From: Diplonema papillatum
Lineage: Eukaryota > Euglenozoa > Diplonemea > Diplonemida > Diplonemidae
Length of the DNA stretch: 64,000 nucleotides
NCBI GenBank assembly: GCA_030068145.1
Contig: JAPJBO010000411.1
Location: 124,001-188,000 of the forward strand
Direction: 5' to 3'
Shown: positions 34,801 through 45,004 of the stretch, in pieces
Position numbering within the stretch: position 1 is the stretch's first letter
How the letters are laid out: each line of letters begins with the position of its first letter
Notes under the pieces: generated by a model
Told to the model about the DNA's origin: nothing
Databases searched by the model: none
What the model saw: only the letters and a program-made list of their open reading frames with translations
Program-made: the position numbers and the translations under genes

Positions 34801-36376
34801 AGGAAGAGATGATACCCTGTACTCTAGCTCGTCGTTCTCTCGGTAGCGATGGCCACGAGAACACATTTAAGTGGGTGGGAAGAGCCCTGGGACTGCTAAG
34901 GCGTGACTACTCACTTGTGTGACTGGTGCAAGTGCCTGGGGTTCTCTGTATGATGGCCCAATCCCGGGCGGATTTGGTTAGACTGCCCATATATAGACTG
35001 TCGAGAAAGCGGCAAGCATCTCCTGCGGTGTTTTCGCAGTTTCAGCGTACCTGTGACATCACAAAGTGCCGCACACTCTGTGCAGCCTGCTGCGACAGCG
35101 TTTTCTGTGACAGCACGTGGAAGCGCGAGACGAATTCCGCCTTGAAATGTATGGAGTTCCAGGTCCGAACGTCGACCACGGTGAAAGAAACGCTTGGAAT
35201 GAACCCTGACACGTAGAAATTGTAGCTCTATTTGCTAGCAAGAAGTGCCACCTTTTCCAGATCAATTCAGTCGTTTTGTCGGACTGTCTTCGAACTCCCT
35301 TTTCGAGAATTCGCAGTACCGATTGAGAGTCCGAACATATGGCTTTTCTAGGGTAGGATAGGTGTGGCAGCTGCTTCAATATGTAGGGTAGCAACATGGC
35401 CGCCAGTAGTTGGACTACCAACTACTGTCGGCTATGTTGACAAGTTCACACACGAGGGCTTTGCGCGCGAGTTCGCGTATAATATGCTTCTCAAAGCAAG
35501 AGCTTGTAGTTTACCCTGACACGTGTCTTTGGCCATGTGTCGCGCAACTCTTCAATTGACGTTTCGGAGGGAATCTCTCGCGACAGGCCGTTTCGAGGGA
35601 CATAGAAGCCGGATTTTATTATGTTTGCAGCATCAGTCAGAAGCTTCACCATCATCTGTTTGCTTTGACTGGTGGAAGCAACCCCGGAGTACCCAGGTAC
35701 ATTACTCTGTCAGGGGTGGGTGATTACCATGTTGCCGTTGATGTCGGATGACAATGAAAGGCAAGCCGCTAGGTTGCTGTGAAGCCTTCCTGAAGAGGCG
35801 CGTCGCCAAAGAAAGCCCTTGGTCTAGTAGTAGTATGTGTCGTCTGCCGAAGCAGCCGGAGACAGCAGGCGCAGGGGGCAGGTCTTGCTTTACAATTCTC
35901 TTCTTCATGGAGACGCGCCCCCGGCAATCCCGACTGTCCAATCACTGTCGAGAAAGGTTTGTGCCCTGTAGTGATGAGGTGGTCGACCAGGCCCCCACGA
36001 AGCCTTATACACAACACGGCTACTGGCCTTTTGACCCACGGGTGCCGCCCCAGATGTAGCCTGATCCGTCGGGAAAGGTCAGCGCAGTAGCAATGGCCAC
36101 CAGGACCCATACGGGTACCTCGTCCCTGTTTACTCCTAAGAACCCGCCCCGGATCCAGCCTGGCCGGAAAAGGTCACGTTGGCTGAAGCATTCGTGTAAC
36201 GAAGCAATTATCGCGGCAGTTCGTGATGACGGCGGCGGCGGCTGGATCATGCCGTGGCGGTGTTGAACCGCAAAGCGAGAGAGTGCTGTTAAGACGACAA
36301 AACCCAGGCGGAGCAAGGGCATGCGCTGCTTAGTGGTTGTTTTGCCGGGTGGCTTAGTGTCCGCTGTCTTGCGCTT
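34801..36376. other. Intergenic with a retrotransposon scrap
   Basis: Apart from the RNase H-like fragment listed separately, short frames only. A short peptide, KPYTQHGYWPFDPRVP, at 35992-36045 recalls the end of DDE-type transposases but is too short to assign. 36061-36180 repeats a GGAAAAGGTCACG-type word. No gene supported. Confidence 0.4.
35190..35421 (-). mobile_element. RNase H-like fragment, probable dead non-LTR retrotransposon piece
   Basis: The minus-strand frame includes AICSDSQSVLRILEKG, then RRQSDKTTELIWKRWHFLL. The (I/F)xSDSQxxL word plus a following helix is typical of the RNase H domain in non-LTR retrotransposons. The expected downstream WVPGH..GNE..AD block is not intact. 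No reverse transcriptase is seen nearby. Confidence 0.4.
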
Positions 36377-36736
36377 CTAGGCTGGGCGGGTTTCCTGCTT
36401 CAGCTTCTCCCTCGGTTTTAAGAGCTTGGCGTCCATCCGTTTTCCCGAAGAACCACGCACTTCAGCATGTGCGTCACAAATGCAGCCGCAGCTGCTGGGG
36501 CTGCGAGCATGAGACGCGGGTAGGTAGTAAGGCTTCAAAACGGGCCATGTTTGTGGGGGCGCGGCCTTCGGGGACGAGCGCAACAGGTCTGCGAACTCGC
36601 CCTCGGTGGCGGAAGGCGCCGACACGACTGCGAGCCACGCCAGTACCCACTGGGCGACGCCCTCCGGGGGGGCCTCCTCGTCGGTGTAGCCCAAGGCGCC
36701 CAGGAGGCGCCTCAGCCCGGCTCCGCGGTGCCCTCG
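36377..36736 (-). CDS. Hypothetical protein C-terminal exon, source of the 167-bp array
   Basis: The minus-strand frame EGTAEAGLRRLLGALGYTDE, then EAPPEGVAQWVLAWLAVVS, then EFADLLRSSP continues beyond the repeat as KAAPPQTWPVLKPYYLPASH and ends at a stop at 36379-36377. It is GC-rich and coding-like. It is the only unit of the array that runs on into unique sequence. Seven more units lie at its 5' side (higher coordinates). Family not recognised; the true start is unknown. Confidence 0.4.
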   Translation of the reverse strand, partial: RGHRGAGLRRLLGALGYTDEEAPPEGVAQWVLAWLAVVSAPSATEGEFADLLRSSPKAAPPQTWPVLKPYYLPASHARSPSSCGCICDAHAEVRGSSGKRMDAKLLKPREKLKQETRPA

Positions 36737-37905
36737 GGGACGAGCGCAACAGGTCTGCGAACTCGTCCTCGGTGGCGGAAGGCGCCGACACGACTGCGAG
36801 CCACGCCAGTACCCACTGGGCGACGCCCTCCGGGGGGGCCTCCTCGTCGGTGTAGCCCAAGGCGCCCAGGAGGCGCCTCAGCCCGGCTTCCGCGGTGCCC
36901 TCGGGGACGAGCGCAACAGGTCTGCGAACTCGTCCTCGGTGGCGGAAGGCGCCGACACGACTGCGAGCCACGCCAGTACCCACTGGGCGACGCCCTCCGG
37001 GGGGGCCTCCTCGTCGGTGTAGCCCAAGGCGCCCAGGAGGCGCCTCAGCCCGGCTTCCGCGGTGCCCTCGGGGACGAGCGCAACAGGTCTGCGAACTCGT
37101 CCTCGGTGGCGGAAGGCGCCGACACGACTGCGAGCCACGCCAGTACCCACTGGGCGACGCCCTCCGGGGGGGCCTCCTCGTCGGTGTAGCCCAAGGCGCC
37201 CAGGAGGCGCCTCAGCCCGGCTTCCGCGGTGCCTTCGGGGACGAGCGCAACAGGTCTGCGAACTCGTCCTCGGTGGCGGAAGGCGCCGACACGACTGCGA
37301 GCCACGCCAGTACCCACTGGGCGACGCCCTCCGGGGGGGCCTCCTCGTCGGTGTAGCCCAAGGCGCCCAGGAGGCGCCTCAGCCCGGCTTCCGCGGTGCC
37401 CTCGGGGACGAGCGCAACAGGTCTGCGAACTCGTCCTCGGTGGCGGAAGGCGCCGACACGACTGCGAGCCACGCCAGTACCCACTGGGCGACGCCCTCCG
37501 GGGGGGCCTCCTCGTCGGTGTAGCCCAAGGCGCCCAGGAGGCGCCTCAGCCCGGCTTCCGCGGTGCCTTCGGGGACGAGCGCAACAGGTCTGCGAACTCG
37601 TCCTCGGTGGCGGAAGGCGCCGACACGACTGCGAGCCACGCCAGTACCCACTGGGCGACGCCCTCCGGGGGGGCCTCCTCGTCGGTGTAGCCCAAGGCGC
37701 CCAGGAGGCGCCTCAGCCCGGCTTCCGCGGTGCCCTCGGGGACGAGCGCAACAGGTCTGCGAACTCGTCCTCGGTGGCGGAAGGCGCCGACACGACTGCG
37801 AGCCACGCCAGTACCCACTGGGCGACGCCCTTCGGGGGGGCCTCGTCGGTGTAGCCCAAGGCGCCCAGGAGGCGCCTCAGCCCGGCTTCCGCGGTGCCCT
37901 CGACC
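36560..37905 (-). repeat. 167-bp tandem array of an exon-like unit
   Basis: Eight units, spacing exactly 167 bp (words CGGGGACGAGCGCAACAGG at about 36567, 36735, 36902 and onward). CCCTCGG and CCTTCGG variants alternate in part, hinting at 334-bp steps. 167 leaves remainder 2 on division by 3, so adjoining units fall in different frames and cannot be read through as one protein without splicing. In minus-strand sense, truncated units precede the one that continues into the C-terminus. Confidence 0.9.
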
Positions 37906-38340
37906 TCGCGGGCGAGGGAGGACTCTTTACTCTTCCGCCCGGCTGTCGGCGCAAGGCTCTCTGGAGTCCTCTGCCTATGACAGACCGACTAGCAGCGGAC
38001 CCCGAGGAGTTATGAATGGTTTCATCATCAACACAGGATGCTGATCCAATGTAGTCTACCCATACTCCTACGCCGCCAACTGTCGCTTTTTAACACATTT
38101 TAACCCTATTCCGACGACGCCGGACATATAACATTGTGTCCGGTTTCATCGGTTTTCTTTTTAGTACTACAATCTTGCGGGTTGCCCTTCAATGCATTGT
38201 GCAGGCCAGCGTGTTTTGGTGGTTGATCAGAATTCCTTACGTAGGGTAAATACACTACTTTGCACTGCTGCACACAAAAACTTCTACACTAAAAATACAA
38301 CTCTAAAAAAACGAGTTTTTGTCTCAAAAAGACTTCATTC
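37906..38340. other. Intergenic, no recognisable gene
   Basis: 37906-38010 extends the minus-strand exon-like frame (KESSLAREVEGTAEAG) at the far edge of the 167-bp array. The rest is unremarkable; 38165-38225 recurs near 25765-25830. Confidence 0.45.
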
Positions 38341-38352
38341 TGCCAAAGGGGG

Positions 38353-38712
38353 ATGGGAGAACACACCCCAAACGATATCCCTCGAATACCATGACCTGGG
38401 GTGGCCGTCTTCTCTTCGGAGTACGTCTACCCCCGGCGGCCCGTCGTGATCAGCGGCGTCGGCTGCGGTAGGTGGCCCGCCGTCGGAAAGTGGACCCCCG
38501 CGTTCTTCAAAGCCGACATCCCGGTGCAAATCAGCGTTTCGAACGAAGAGACCGCGGCGCCGACCCGGAAACGGCCCGACACGCTCGCGGCCTTCGTGGA
38601 TCGCCTCGAGGCGGGCGACAAGCACTCCGGCTACCTCAAGCAGTTCGACGAGGGTTTCGACGACACTTGCTGTCGTTGGGAGAAAGTAGGGAAGCAGTCA
38701 GCATGCGTCTGA
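38353..38712 (+). pseudogene. Truncated JmjC-like copy 1, with nonsense codon
   Basis: Same start as the intact gene at 40171, but the Trp codon in RIPWPG is TGA here (CCATGACC, 38389-38396). After the codons for YLKQFDE the sequence switches to a tail shared by all truncated copies (GGTTTCGACGACACTTGC) that soon ends. The iron-binding half of the domain is absent. Confidence 0.8.
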
Positions 38713-38958
38713 CTTTTGGTTTCGCGCAAGCGGAACGTTGCATGTATTGCGCCGCCAACTACTAATTGGTACTAACACTGCACTGTTACACGCAGAAGGA
38801 CTTCTACGCTAAAAAATTACATCAACGAGTTTTTGTCAAGCACGTAAAATGTACACGAAAGAAGCCATGCATGCCCCGAAATACGTATTAGCTTCAAAAT
38901 GCCAGGAGACTCGAAAATCCCGGATTCTCAAGCAAACTTCAACTCTCACAAAAGGGGG

Positions 38959-39318
38959 ATGGGAGAACACACCCCAAACGATATCCCTCGAATACCATGG
39001 CCTGGGGTGGCCGTCTTCTCTTCGGAGTACGTCTACCCCCGGCGGCCCGTCGTGATCAGCGGCGTCGGCTGCGGTAGGTGGCCCGCCGTCGGAAAGTGGA
39101 CCCCCGCGTTCTTCAAAGCCGACATCCCGGTGCAAATCAGCGTTTCGAACGAAGAGACCGCGGCGCCGACCCGGAAACGGCCCGACACGCTCGCGGCCTT
39201 CGTGGATCGCCTCGAGGCGGGCGACAAGCACTCCGGCTACCTCAAGCAGTTCGACGAGGGTTTCGACGACACTTGCTGTCGTTGGGAGAAAGTAGGGAAG
39301 CAGTCAGCATGCGTCTGA
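38959..39318 (+). pseudogene. Truncated JmjC-like copy 2
   Basis: Open from ATG for 119 codons. Identical in protein to the first third of the intact gene up to YLKQFDE, then 20 unrelated residues. Spacing to its neighbours is 606 bp. It lacks the HxD and distal His residues, so no oxygenase activity is expected even if translated. Confidence 0.75.
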
Positions 39319-39564
39319 CTTTTGCTTTCGCGCAAGCGGAACGTTGCATGTATTGCGCCGCCAACTACTAATTGGTACTAACACTGCACTGTTACACGCA
39401 GAAGGACTTCTACGCTAAAAATTACATCAACGAGTTTTTGTCAAGCACGTAAAATGTACACGAAAGAAGCCATGCATGCCCCGAAATACGTATTAGCTTC
39501 AAAGTGCCCAGGAGACTCGAAAATCCCGGATTCTCAAGCAAACTTCAACTCTAACAAAAGGGGG

Positions 39565-39924
39565 ATGGGAGAACACACCCCAAACGATATCCCTCGAATA
39601 CCATGGCCTGGGGTGGCCGTCTTCTCTTCGGAGTACGTCTACCCCCGGCGGCCCGTCGTGATCAGCGGCGTCGGCTGCGGTAGGTGGCCCGCCGTCGGAA
39701 AGTGGACCCCCGCGTTCTTCAAAGCCGACATCCCGGTGCAAATCAGCGTTTCGAACGAAGAGACCGCGGCGCCGACCCGGAAACGGCCCGACACGCTCGC
39801 GGCCTTCGTGGATCGCCTCGAGGCGGGCGACAAGCACTCCGGCTACCTCAAGCAGTTCGACGAGGGTTTCGACGACACTTGCTGTCGTTGGGAGAAAGTA
39901 GGGAAGCAGTCAGCATGCGTCTGA
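39565..39924 (+). pseudogene. Truncated JmjC-like copy 3
   Basis: As copy 2, 606 bp further on, with a few silent or spacer differences. The repeat unit includes the recurrent motif just upstream of the ATG (39507-39559). Confidence 0.75.
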
Positions 39925-40170
39925 CTTTTGGTTTCGCGCAAGCGGAACGTTGCATGTATTGCGCCGCCAACTACTAATTGGTACTAACACTGCACTGTTA
40001 CACGCAGAAGGACTTCTACGCTAAAAAATTACATCAACGAGTTTTTGTCAAGCACGTAAAATGTACACGAAAGAAGCCATGCATGCCCCGAAATACGTAT
40101 TAGCTTCAAAATGCCAGGAGACTCGAAAATCCCGGATTCTCAAGCAAACTTCAACTCTCACAAAAGGGGG

Positions 40171-40992
40171 ATGGGAGAACACACCCCAAACGATATCCCT
40201 CGAATACCATGGCCTGGGGTGGCCGTCTTCTCTTCGGAGTACGTCTACCCCCGGCGGCCCGTCGTGATCAGCGGCGTCGGCTGCGGTAGGTGGCCCGCCG
40301 TCGGAAAGTGGACCCCCGCGTTCTTCAAAGCCGACATCCCGGTGCAAATCAGCGTTTCGAACGAAGAGACCGCGGCGCCGACCCGGAAACGGCCCGACAC
40401 GCTCGCGGCCTTCGTGGATCGCCTCGAGGCGGGCGACAAGCACTCCGGCTACCTCAAGCAGTTCGACGAGGTGTTCGACGCGTTCCCCGAGGCGCGGGCC
40501 GACGTCTCGCCTTCGGACCTGTTCGGACCGGAGTTCTACGCGGCCACCTACTTCTGGATGGGCCCCGCGGGGTCTCGGACCGGCCTGCACTCGGACGACG
40601 AGCACAGCCTCCTGATCCAGGTCTTCGGCCAGAAAGAGGTGTACGTCCTCCCCCCGGAGCAGCGCCCGCTGTGCTACGAGAACAGCAAATACGACTCCGG
40701 CACCCGCTGCTTCGACTTTGACCCGGTCGCCCCCGACTACCACGCGCATCCGGGCGCTGCGGACGCGGCGCCGCACATCCTCAGGGCTCTTCTCTCCCCG
40801 GGGGATGCCTTGTTCATCCCGAAGCACTGGCCGCACAGCACGTGCTCGCTGTCCACGTCCATTTCGCTGAACACGTTCTTGTCGACCCTCCAAGAGCAGC
40901 TCTTTGAAGGCGTTCTGCGGTACTGCCTGCACAAACTGCATGAATTCGGGTTGTATCGATCGTCGCACTGTGTGTGCCATCCGGCTGGCTAG
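40171..40992 (+). CDS. JmjC/cupin-8-like Fe(II)/2-oxoglutarate oxygenase
   Basis: 273 codons from ATG 40171; the frame is open to 40111, but that part is the recurrent non-coding motif. The N-terminus NDIPRIPWPGVAVFSSEYVY, then RRPVVISGV, then WPAVGKWTPAFFK, is typical of the small JmjC (cupin-8) family. TGLHSDDEHSLLIQVFGQKE carries the HxD iron ligands (His-Ser-Asp). LSPGDALFIPKHWPHSTCSL carries the distal His. Family members hydroxylate protein or RNA substrates; the substrate is not predictable. The residues after SISLNTF are longer than usual and end at TAG. It is the fourth and only complete unit of a 606-bp tandem series, and degraded 3' copies follow. Confidence 0.75.
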   Translation: MGEHTPNDIPRIPWPGVAVFSSEYVYPRRPVVISGVGCGRWPAVGKWTPAFFKADIPVQISVSNEETAAPTRKRPDTLAAFVDRLEAGDKHSGYLKQFDEVFDAFPEARADVSPSDLFGPEFYAATYFWMGPAGSRTGLHSDDEHSLLIQVFGQKEVYVLPPEQRPLCYENSKYDSGTRCFDFDPVAPDYHAHPGAADAAPHILRALLSPGDALFIPKHWPHSTCSLSTSISLNTFLSTLQEQLFEGVLRYCLHKLHEFGLYRSSHCVCHPAG

Positions 40993-41044
40993 GCCCGTGC
41001 CCGTTTATTCGTATCCGTACGCGTGGATACCAGGCTAGTTTCAC

Positions 41045-41760
41045 AGGCGCCGCACATCCTCAGGGCCCTGCTCTCCCCGGGGGATGCGTTTGTTCATGCC
41101 GCACAGCACGTGCTCGCTGTCGACGTCCATCTCGCTGCGAACACGTTCTTGTCGACTCCAGGAGCAGCTCTTCGAAGGCGTCTTGCGGCACTGTCTGCAC
41201 AAACTGCATGACTTCGGGTTGTATCGATCGTCGCATTGTGTGTGCCATCAGGCTGGCTCGGCCCGTGCCCGTTTATTCGTATCCGTATGCGTGGATACCA
41301 CGCCAGCTGTCCCAGGGGGATGCATTGTTCATCCCGAAGCACTGGCCGCACAACACGTGCTCGCTGTCGACGTCTCGCTGAACACTAGCTTGTCGACCCC
41401 TGCTAGTAGTAGCAGGCGGCGCTGTACATTCTCAAGGCTGTACCTTGTCCACCCCGAAGCACTGTTTGCACGCGGTAAACGTCCATCTTTCTGTGAAGCA
41501 GCCCTTCTGCACAACTGCATGCGCCCGGTCTGTATCGATCGTCGAGTGTGTGTGCCATCCACTACATCTGTCCGGACGCGCGGAGACCAAAATCACGCTT
41601 CTCAGATGCCTGCTTGTGTCGAATGTTGAACCCCACTGTTTCGCCAGTTAACTCTGCTGTCCCGGGGGCAGCTGTGTTCATCCTGAAGCAGCCGGTCTGT
41701 ATCGATCGTCGTAGTGTGTGTGCCATCCAGCTGGCTGTGCCAAATTAGCGTTCGCCGATG
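41045..41760 (+). pseudogene. Degraded copies of the JmjC-like gene's 3' end
   Basis: Words from the last exon third (GCCGCACATCCTCAGGG, CAGCACGTGCTCGCTGTC, TGTATCGATCGTCG, GTGTGTGCCATCC) and the post-stop GCCCGTTTATTCGTATCCG recur at about 41048-41305, 41309-41430, 41440-41590 and 41680-41750, each shorter and more rearranged than the last. Confidence 0.75.
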
Positions 41761-42000
41761 CCTGTGTCGAATGTTGAACGCTACTGTTCCGCCAGTCCAC
41801 TCTGTTCTGCATCTGCATGCGCGGGTAATGCGCGGGTACCATCCGGGCTCCACAAATACCGGAACGTGCTGACTGCACAACGCGCGCTGTCTACGTCCAT
41901 TCCGCCGTGATCACGAGCATGCCAACGCTAAAGGAGCCTGAGTGTGGAGCTTCAGGAATGCAGCATAATGTGCGGGAAGAAGACGCTCCTTCCATCGCTT
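41761..42000. other. Intergenic, no recognisable gene
   Basis: GCGGGTAATGCGCGGGTACC-type sequence continues the decay of the JmjC-like 3' array; nothing else seen. Confidence 0.4.
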
Positions 42001-42735
42001 TTTTTTTGTATAAGCACCTGCTTTGTAGGAAATACTTGAGGAGGCTGCCAGCTGCAAATGATCAAAGGAGGTAAATGTGCGGTAGCCCACACGAAACACA
42101 GGTGAATCTGGGTTTAGTGGCGGGCGTAGGCGTTCAACAAAAAGACCCACTTTGTAGATTTTCTCCCCCTCTAGCCTCCTTCGAAATGAGCACAAGGCAG
42201 TCCCTCGAGTACTTTTAGCCACATGCAATGCGTGAGGAAACTGAACCGCCCAAGTAGGACCTTCTGATCATGATCATTTGCCACCCGAAACCACGTCCAG
42301 GATTTGGGCTCAGGGTGGTGCGGTCAGCGAAACAATTCCCTCCCCCCCTCATCAATTTCCGGTTTCAACCGTGGTTTGCCAGTGACGCGTCTTAATTTCA
42401 TTTCAGCCACAGCGCAATGCGCGGAAACTGGCCCGCGTAGAGTAGAACCCTTTGTCCATGATCAACTGCCACCTGAAACCATGATCCAGTTTGGGTTCAG
42501 AGTAGTGCGGTCAACGAAATGTATTGTGTCAAGTCTTGTCGACTCGCGGGAGATCGCCGCAAAGTGCTTGTTGTAGTACAATCCGCGACCCTCCCGACCG
42601 CGCTGGCGGTCGCCACAAGTTCCATGAACCCGTTGAGAAGCTGACAACCGGAGTCCTGACGGCGGTGTATGGGGAGCGAAGAAGCCGAAACGGGCGCCTG
42701 GGGCGGTATACGTCCCATTCTCGCGGTGTACAGTT
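42001..42735 (+). mobile_element. Full repeat B followed by intact and degenerate repeat A
   Basis: 42001-42215 is a complete, uninterrupted repeat B (contains CCCACTTTGTAG, the empty site for the nested MITE at 27191). It is joined directly to repeat A at 42213-42330. A more diverged A copy lies at about 42403-42735. Confidence 0.75.
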
Positions 42736-43277
42736 TTCTCACGAAAGGCGGGGATCGGTCCTTGCTTTGAGGGCACGTCACGTTCACCGACTCCCGCAGG
42801 TGTGAGCAGGACCGGGGTCCCGGATTTTTTCTAACTTTCGTACAAAGCAAAAACTGTGGCAAAAGGCCTGTTTGCCACCCATTTGGGTCTGTAAGTCTCC
42901 GGAACGGCTTGTTGACAACTGCTATCTCATCCGCAAGCGACAGCATACTTTCAAGGGAAAGTGCATCCTCTAAGTCTGCATCTGGAAGTCGTCATCGTCC
43001 AGGCATTTGGAGCTTAGCCGTAGACTATCGGAGTACGCTGAACCGCAATACAAGCGTACAGTGTAACATAGAGGTCTGGACCTCTATGTTATGCTGAAAC
43101 AGAAAAGTCGTGGTTCAGCATAACCTAGACGTAGCCTGTGGCTAAGTTCCACATGCCTTCGTCCGGTTCGGTTGTCTGGGGACACGAACGCAAGAGTTCG
43201 TTACGCATACAACCGCATTTTTGACCCATACTTGGCCACTTTGGGCCATAAATTTGGTGAAGAAAAAAACCAAAAAA
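42736..43277. other. Intergenic with a strong hairpin
   Basis: 43066-43092 is the hairpin AACATAGAGGTC..GACCTCTATGTT. A short minus-strand frame around 42870-42985 (LEDALSLESMLSLADEIAVV) is coding-like but has no start, acceptor or family match, so it is not called. Confidence 0.4.
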
Positions 43278-43566
43278 GTAGTGAGTGTTAACTTTTGTTA
43301 ACATTCACAGTAGTGAATGTTAACAAAAGTTAACACTCACTACTGTGAATGTTAACTTTTTTAACATTCACTACTGTGAATGTTAACTTTTTTAACATTC
43401 ACTACTGTGAATGTTAACTTTTTTAACATTCACTACTGTGAATGTTAACTTTTTTAACATTCACTACTGTGAATGTTAACTTTTTTAACATTCACTACTG
43501 TGAATGTTAACTTTTTTAACATTCACTACTGTGAATGTTAACTTTTTTAACACTCACTACTGAGGG
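43278..43566. repeat. 31-bp palindromic satellite around GTTAAC
   Basis: About nine units of GTGAATGTTAACTTTTTTAAC..CATTCACTACT type. Each unit is itself nearly self-complementary, so the whole array can fold as a chain of hairpins or as one long cruciform. Confidence 0.9.
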
Positions 43567-45004
43567 AAAAACACAGTGGGAGAAACTTCTCAGAGTGTAA
43601 TCACGCACGCTTTGACGGCAACCCTAGCTCTTCGTGGGTCCAGCCCCGTGATATATGCTCACCCCCCCCCCCCCCCCCCCAAAAATTCTTCACCCTTGCT
43701 CTGACACAGTTGTATGGGCCCATCCCGTTTATGATAGACTCGTGATTGACCGACAGCACCAGGCAAGTCTAAGCAGCTCCAGGGGGGTGGGGATGGGCTT
43801 GAGAGACCGTGGTGCGCCGTGGCGGCAGGCAAGTGCCCCGCCGCTAGGAGGGGCCCCGCCCGAAAACAGGGTGGTTGTTCCGCCAGATTTGGTATATGAT
43901 ACGTGTGTGTATGTATACACTACACACCGTTAGCAGCACTACGGCATGCAGTGTGTAGTGTAGGTGGCCACCACGAATACCTCCTCGTAACTGGTACACA
44001 CGGCTCCCCGTGACGGATCTGCCTCTCGTAGCATGGGTGGTCCTGGCTGTGACGAGCTACGAACAGCCGCCTGTCAAACCAGACCCACACCGCTGCCTTG
44101 TCTGCAGACACGCTGATGAGGGTCCGCCTTATGTCCGGTGGCTTTGAGGACCGAAACACGGCACCGACGGGACCAGTGCGGCGTTGAGCACACTATCCAT
44201 TCCAGCCCCAAGGTGCGCCACGCCTTGATGCTTTAGTTTGGGAAATCGGTAGCCACTTGACCCGTAGGCCCGTGGCTCTGCAGAACCGCCGAACACGTGA
44301 AGGCTCCCGTCTAGCAGTCTTTTCCCTGGAACCTACGACGACCAGACGGGACCAGCGCGGTGTTGAGCACACTATCCATTCCAAACACGTTCTTGCCGTT
44401 CCCCCAACCTTCCTCCACCTTTCCTCAGGGGGGCAGCTCATGTCAACGGCGCCGCAAAAAAAAAAAAAAAAAGAATCGCAAGAAGGAAAAAACTGAAACG
44501 AGGATCAACAACCGTATCATCATGGACGTTCTGCGATTGGCTCTTCCTTTTGTTTACGCGCGAACAGCAAGACAAGAAGAAGGCGGGTGCTTTTCCACAT
44601 AGTCGAACAGGTTTGATTGACCAGTGATCCCCGGTGTCCCTTTTTTCCTACAATGCAGGTGGACTCAGTCAAAGGGAGGCTCTGCATCAGGGCATTAGTT
44701 TCCCATTCCAAATTCCGTCAGATGACAGAATTTGGAAATCCGGGCGGCTCAAAGAATAAAATAAAAAAGTGCAAAAAACGACCTTCGATGAAAAAAGTTG
44801 TGGGGTCCGGTGGAGGCGTGGGTTAGGCCAGCTGTGCCGGCTGCGCTGGCGGTCCCCCTTTTGGAAGCCTTCGGGTGGCCCAAACAAAGGCTTCTCGATT
44901 TTAGAATAAATAATAGAGCGGGAAAAGCAAATTGGCTATTGAGACGGATTTTGGAAAACTGAGGCAAAATGAAGCTAATAGCCTCTGCATGCCCCGAATA
45001 AAGA
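43567..45004. other. Intergenic: poly-C, repeat D and a scrap of the SET-gene leader
   Basis: 43661-43682 is poly-C. 43905-43965 has a TGTAGTGTA inverted repeat. 43980-44340 is repeat D with a partial second copy. 44650-44700 matches the SET-gene leader (GGTGGACTCAGTCAAAGGG) and looks like a further, decayed 5' copy. No gene recognised. Confidence 0.5.

Noticed and set aside
35748-36059. Possible DDE transposase C-terminus (GYWPFDP)
   Set aside because: Only about 15 residues resemble the family, with no catalytic motif in any frame nearby.
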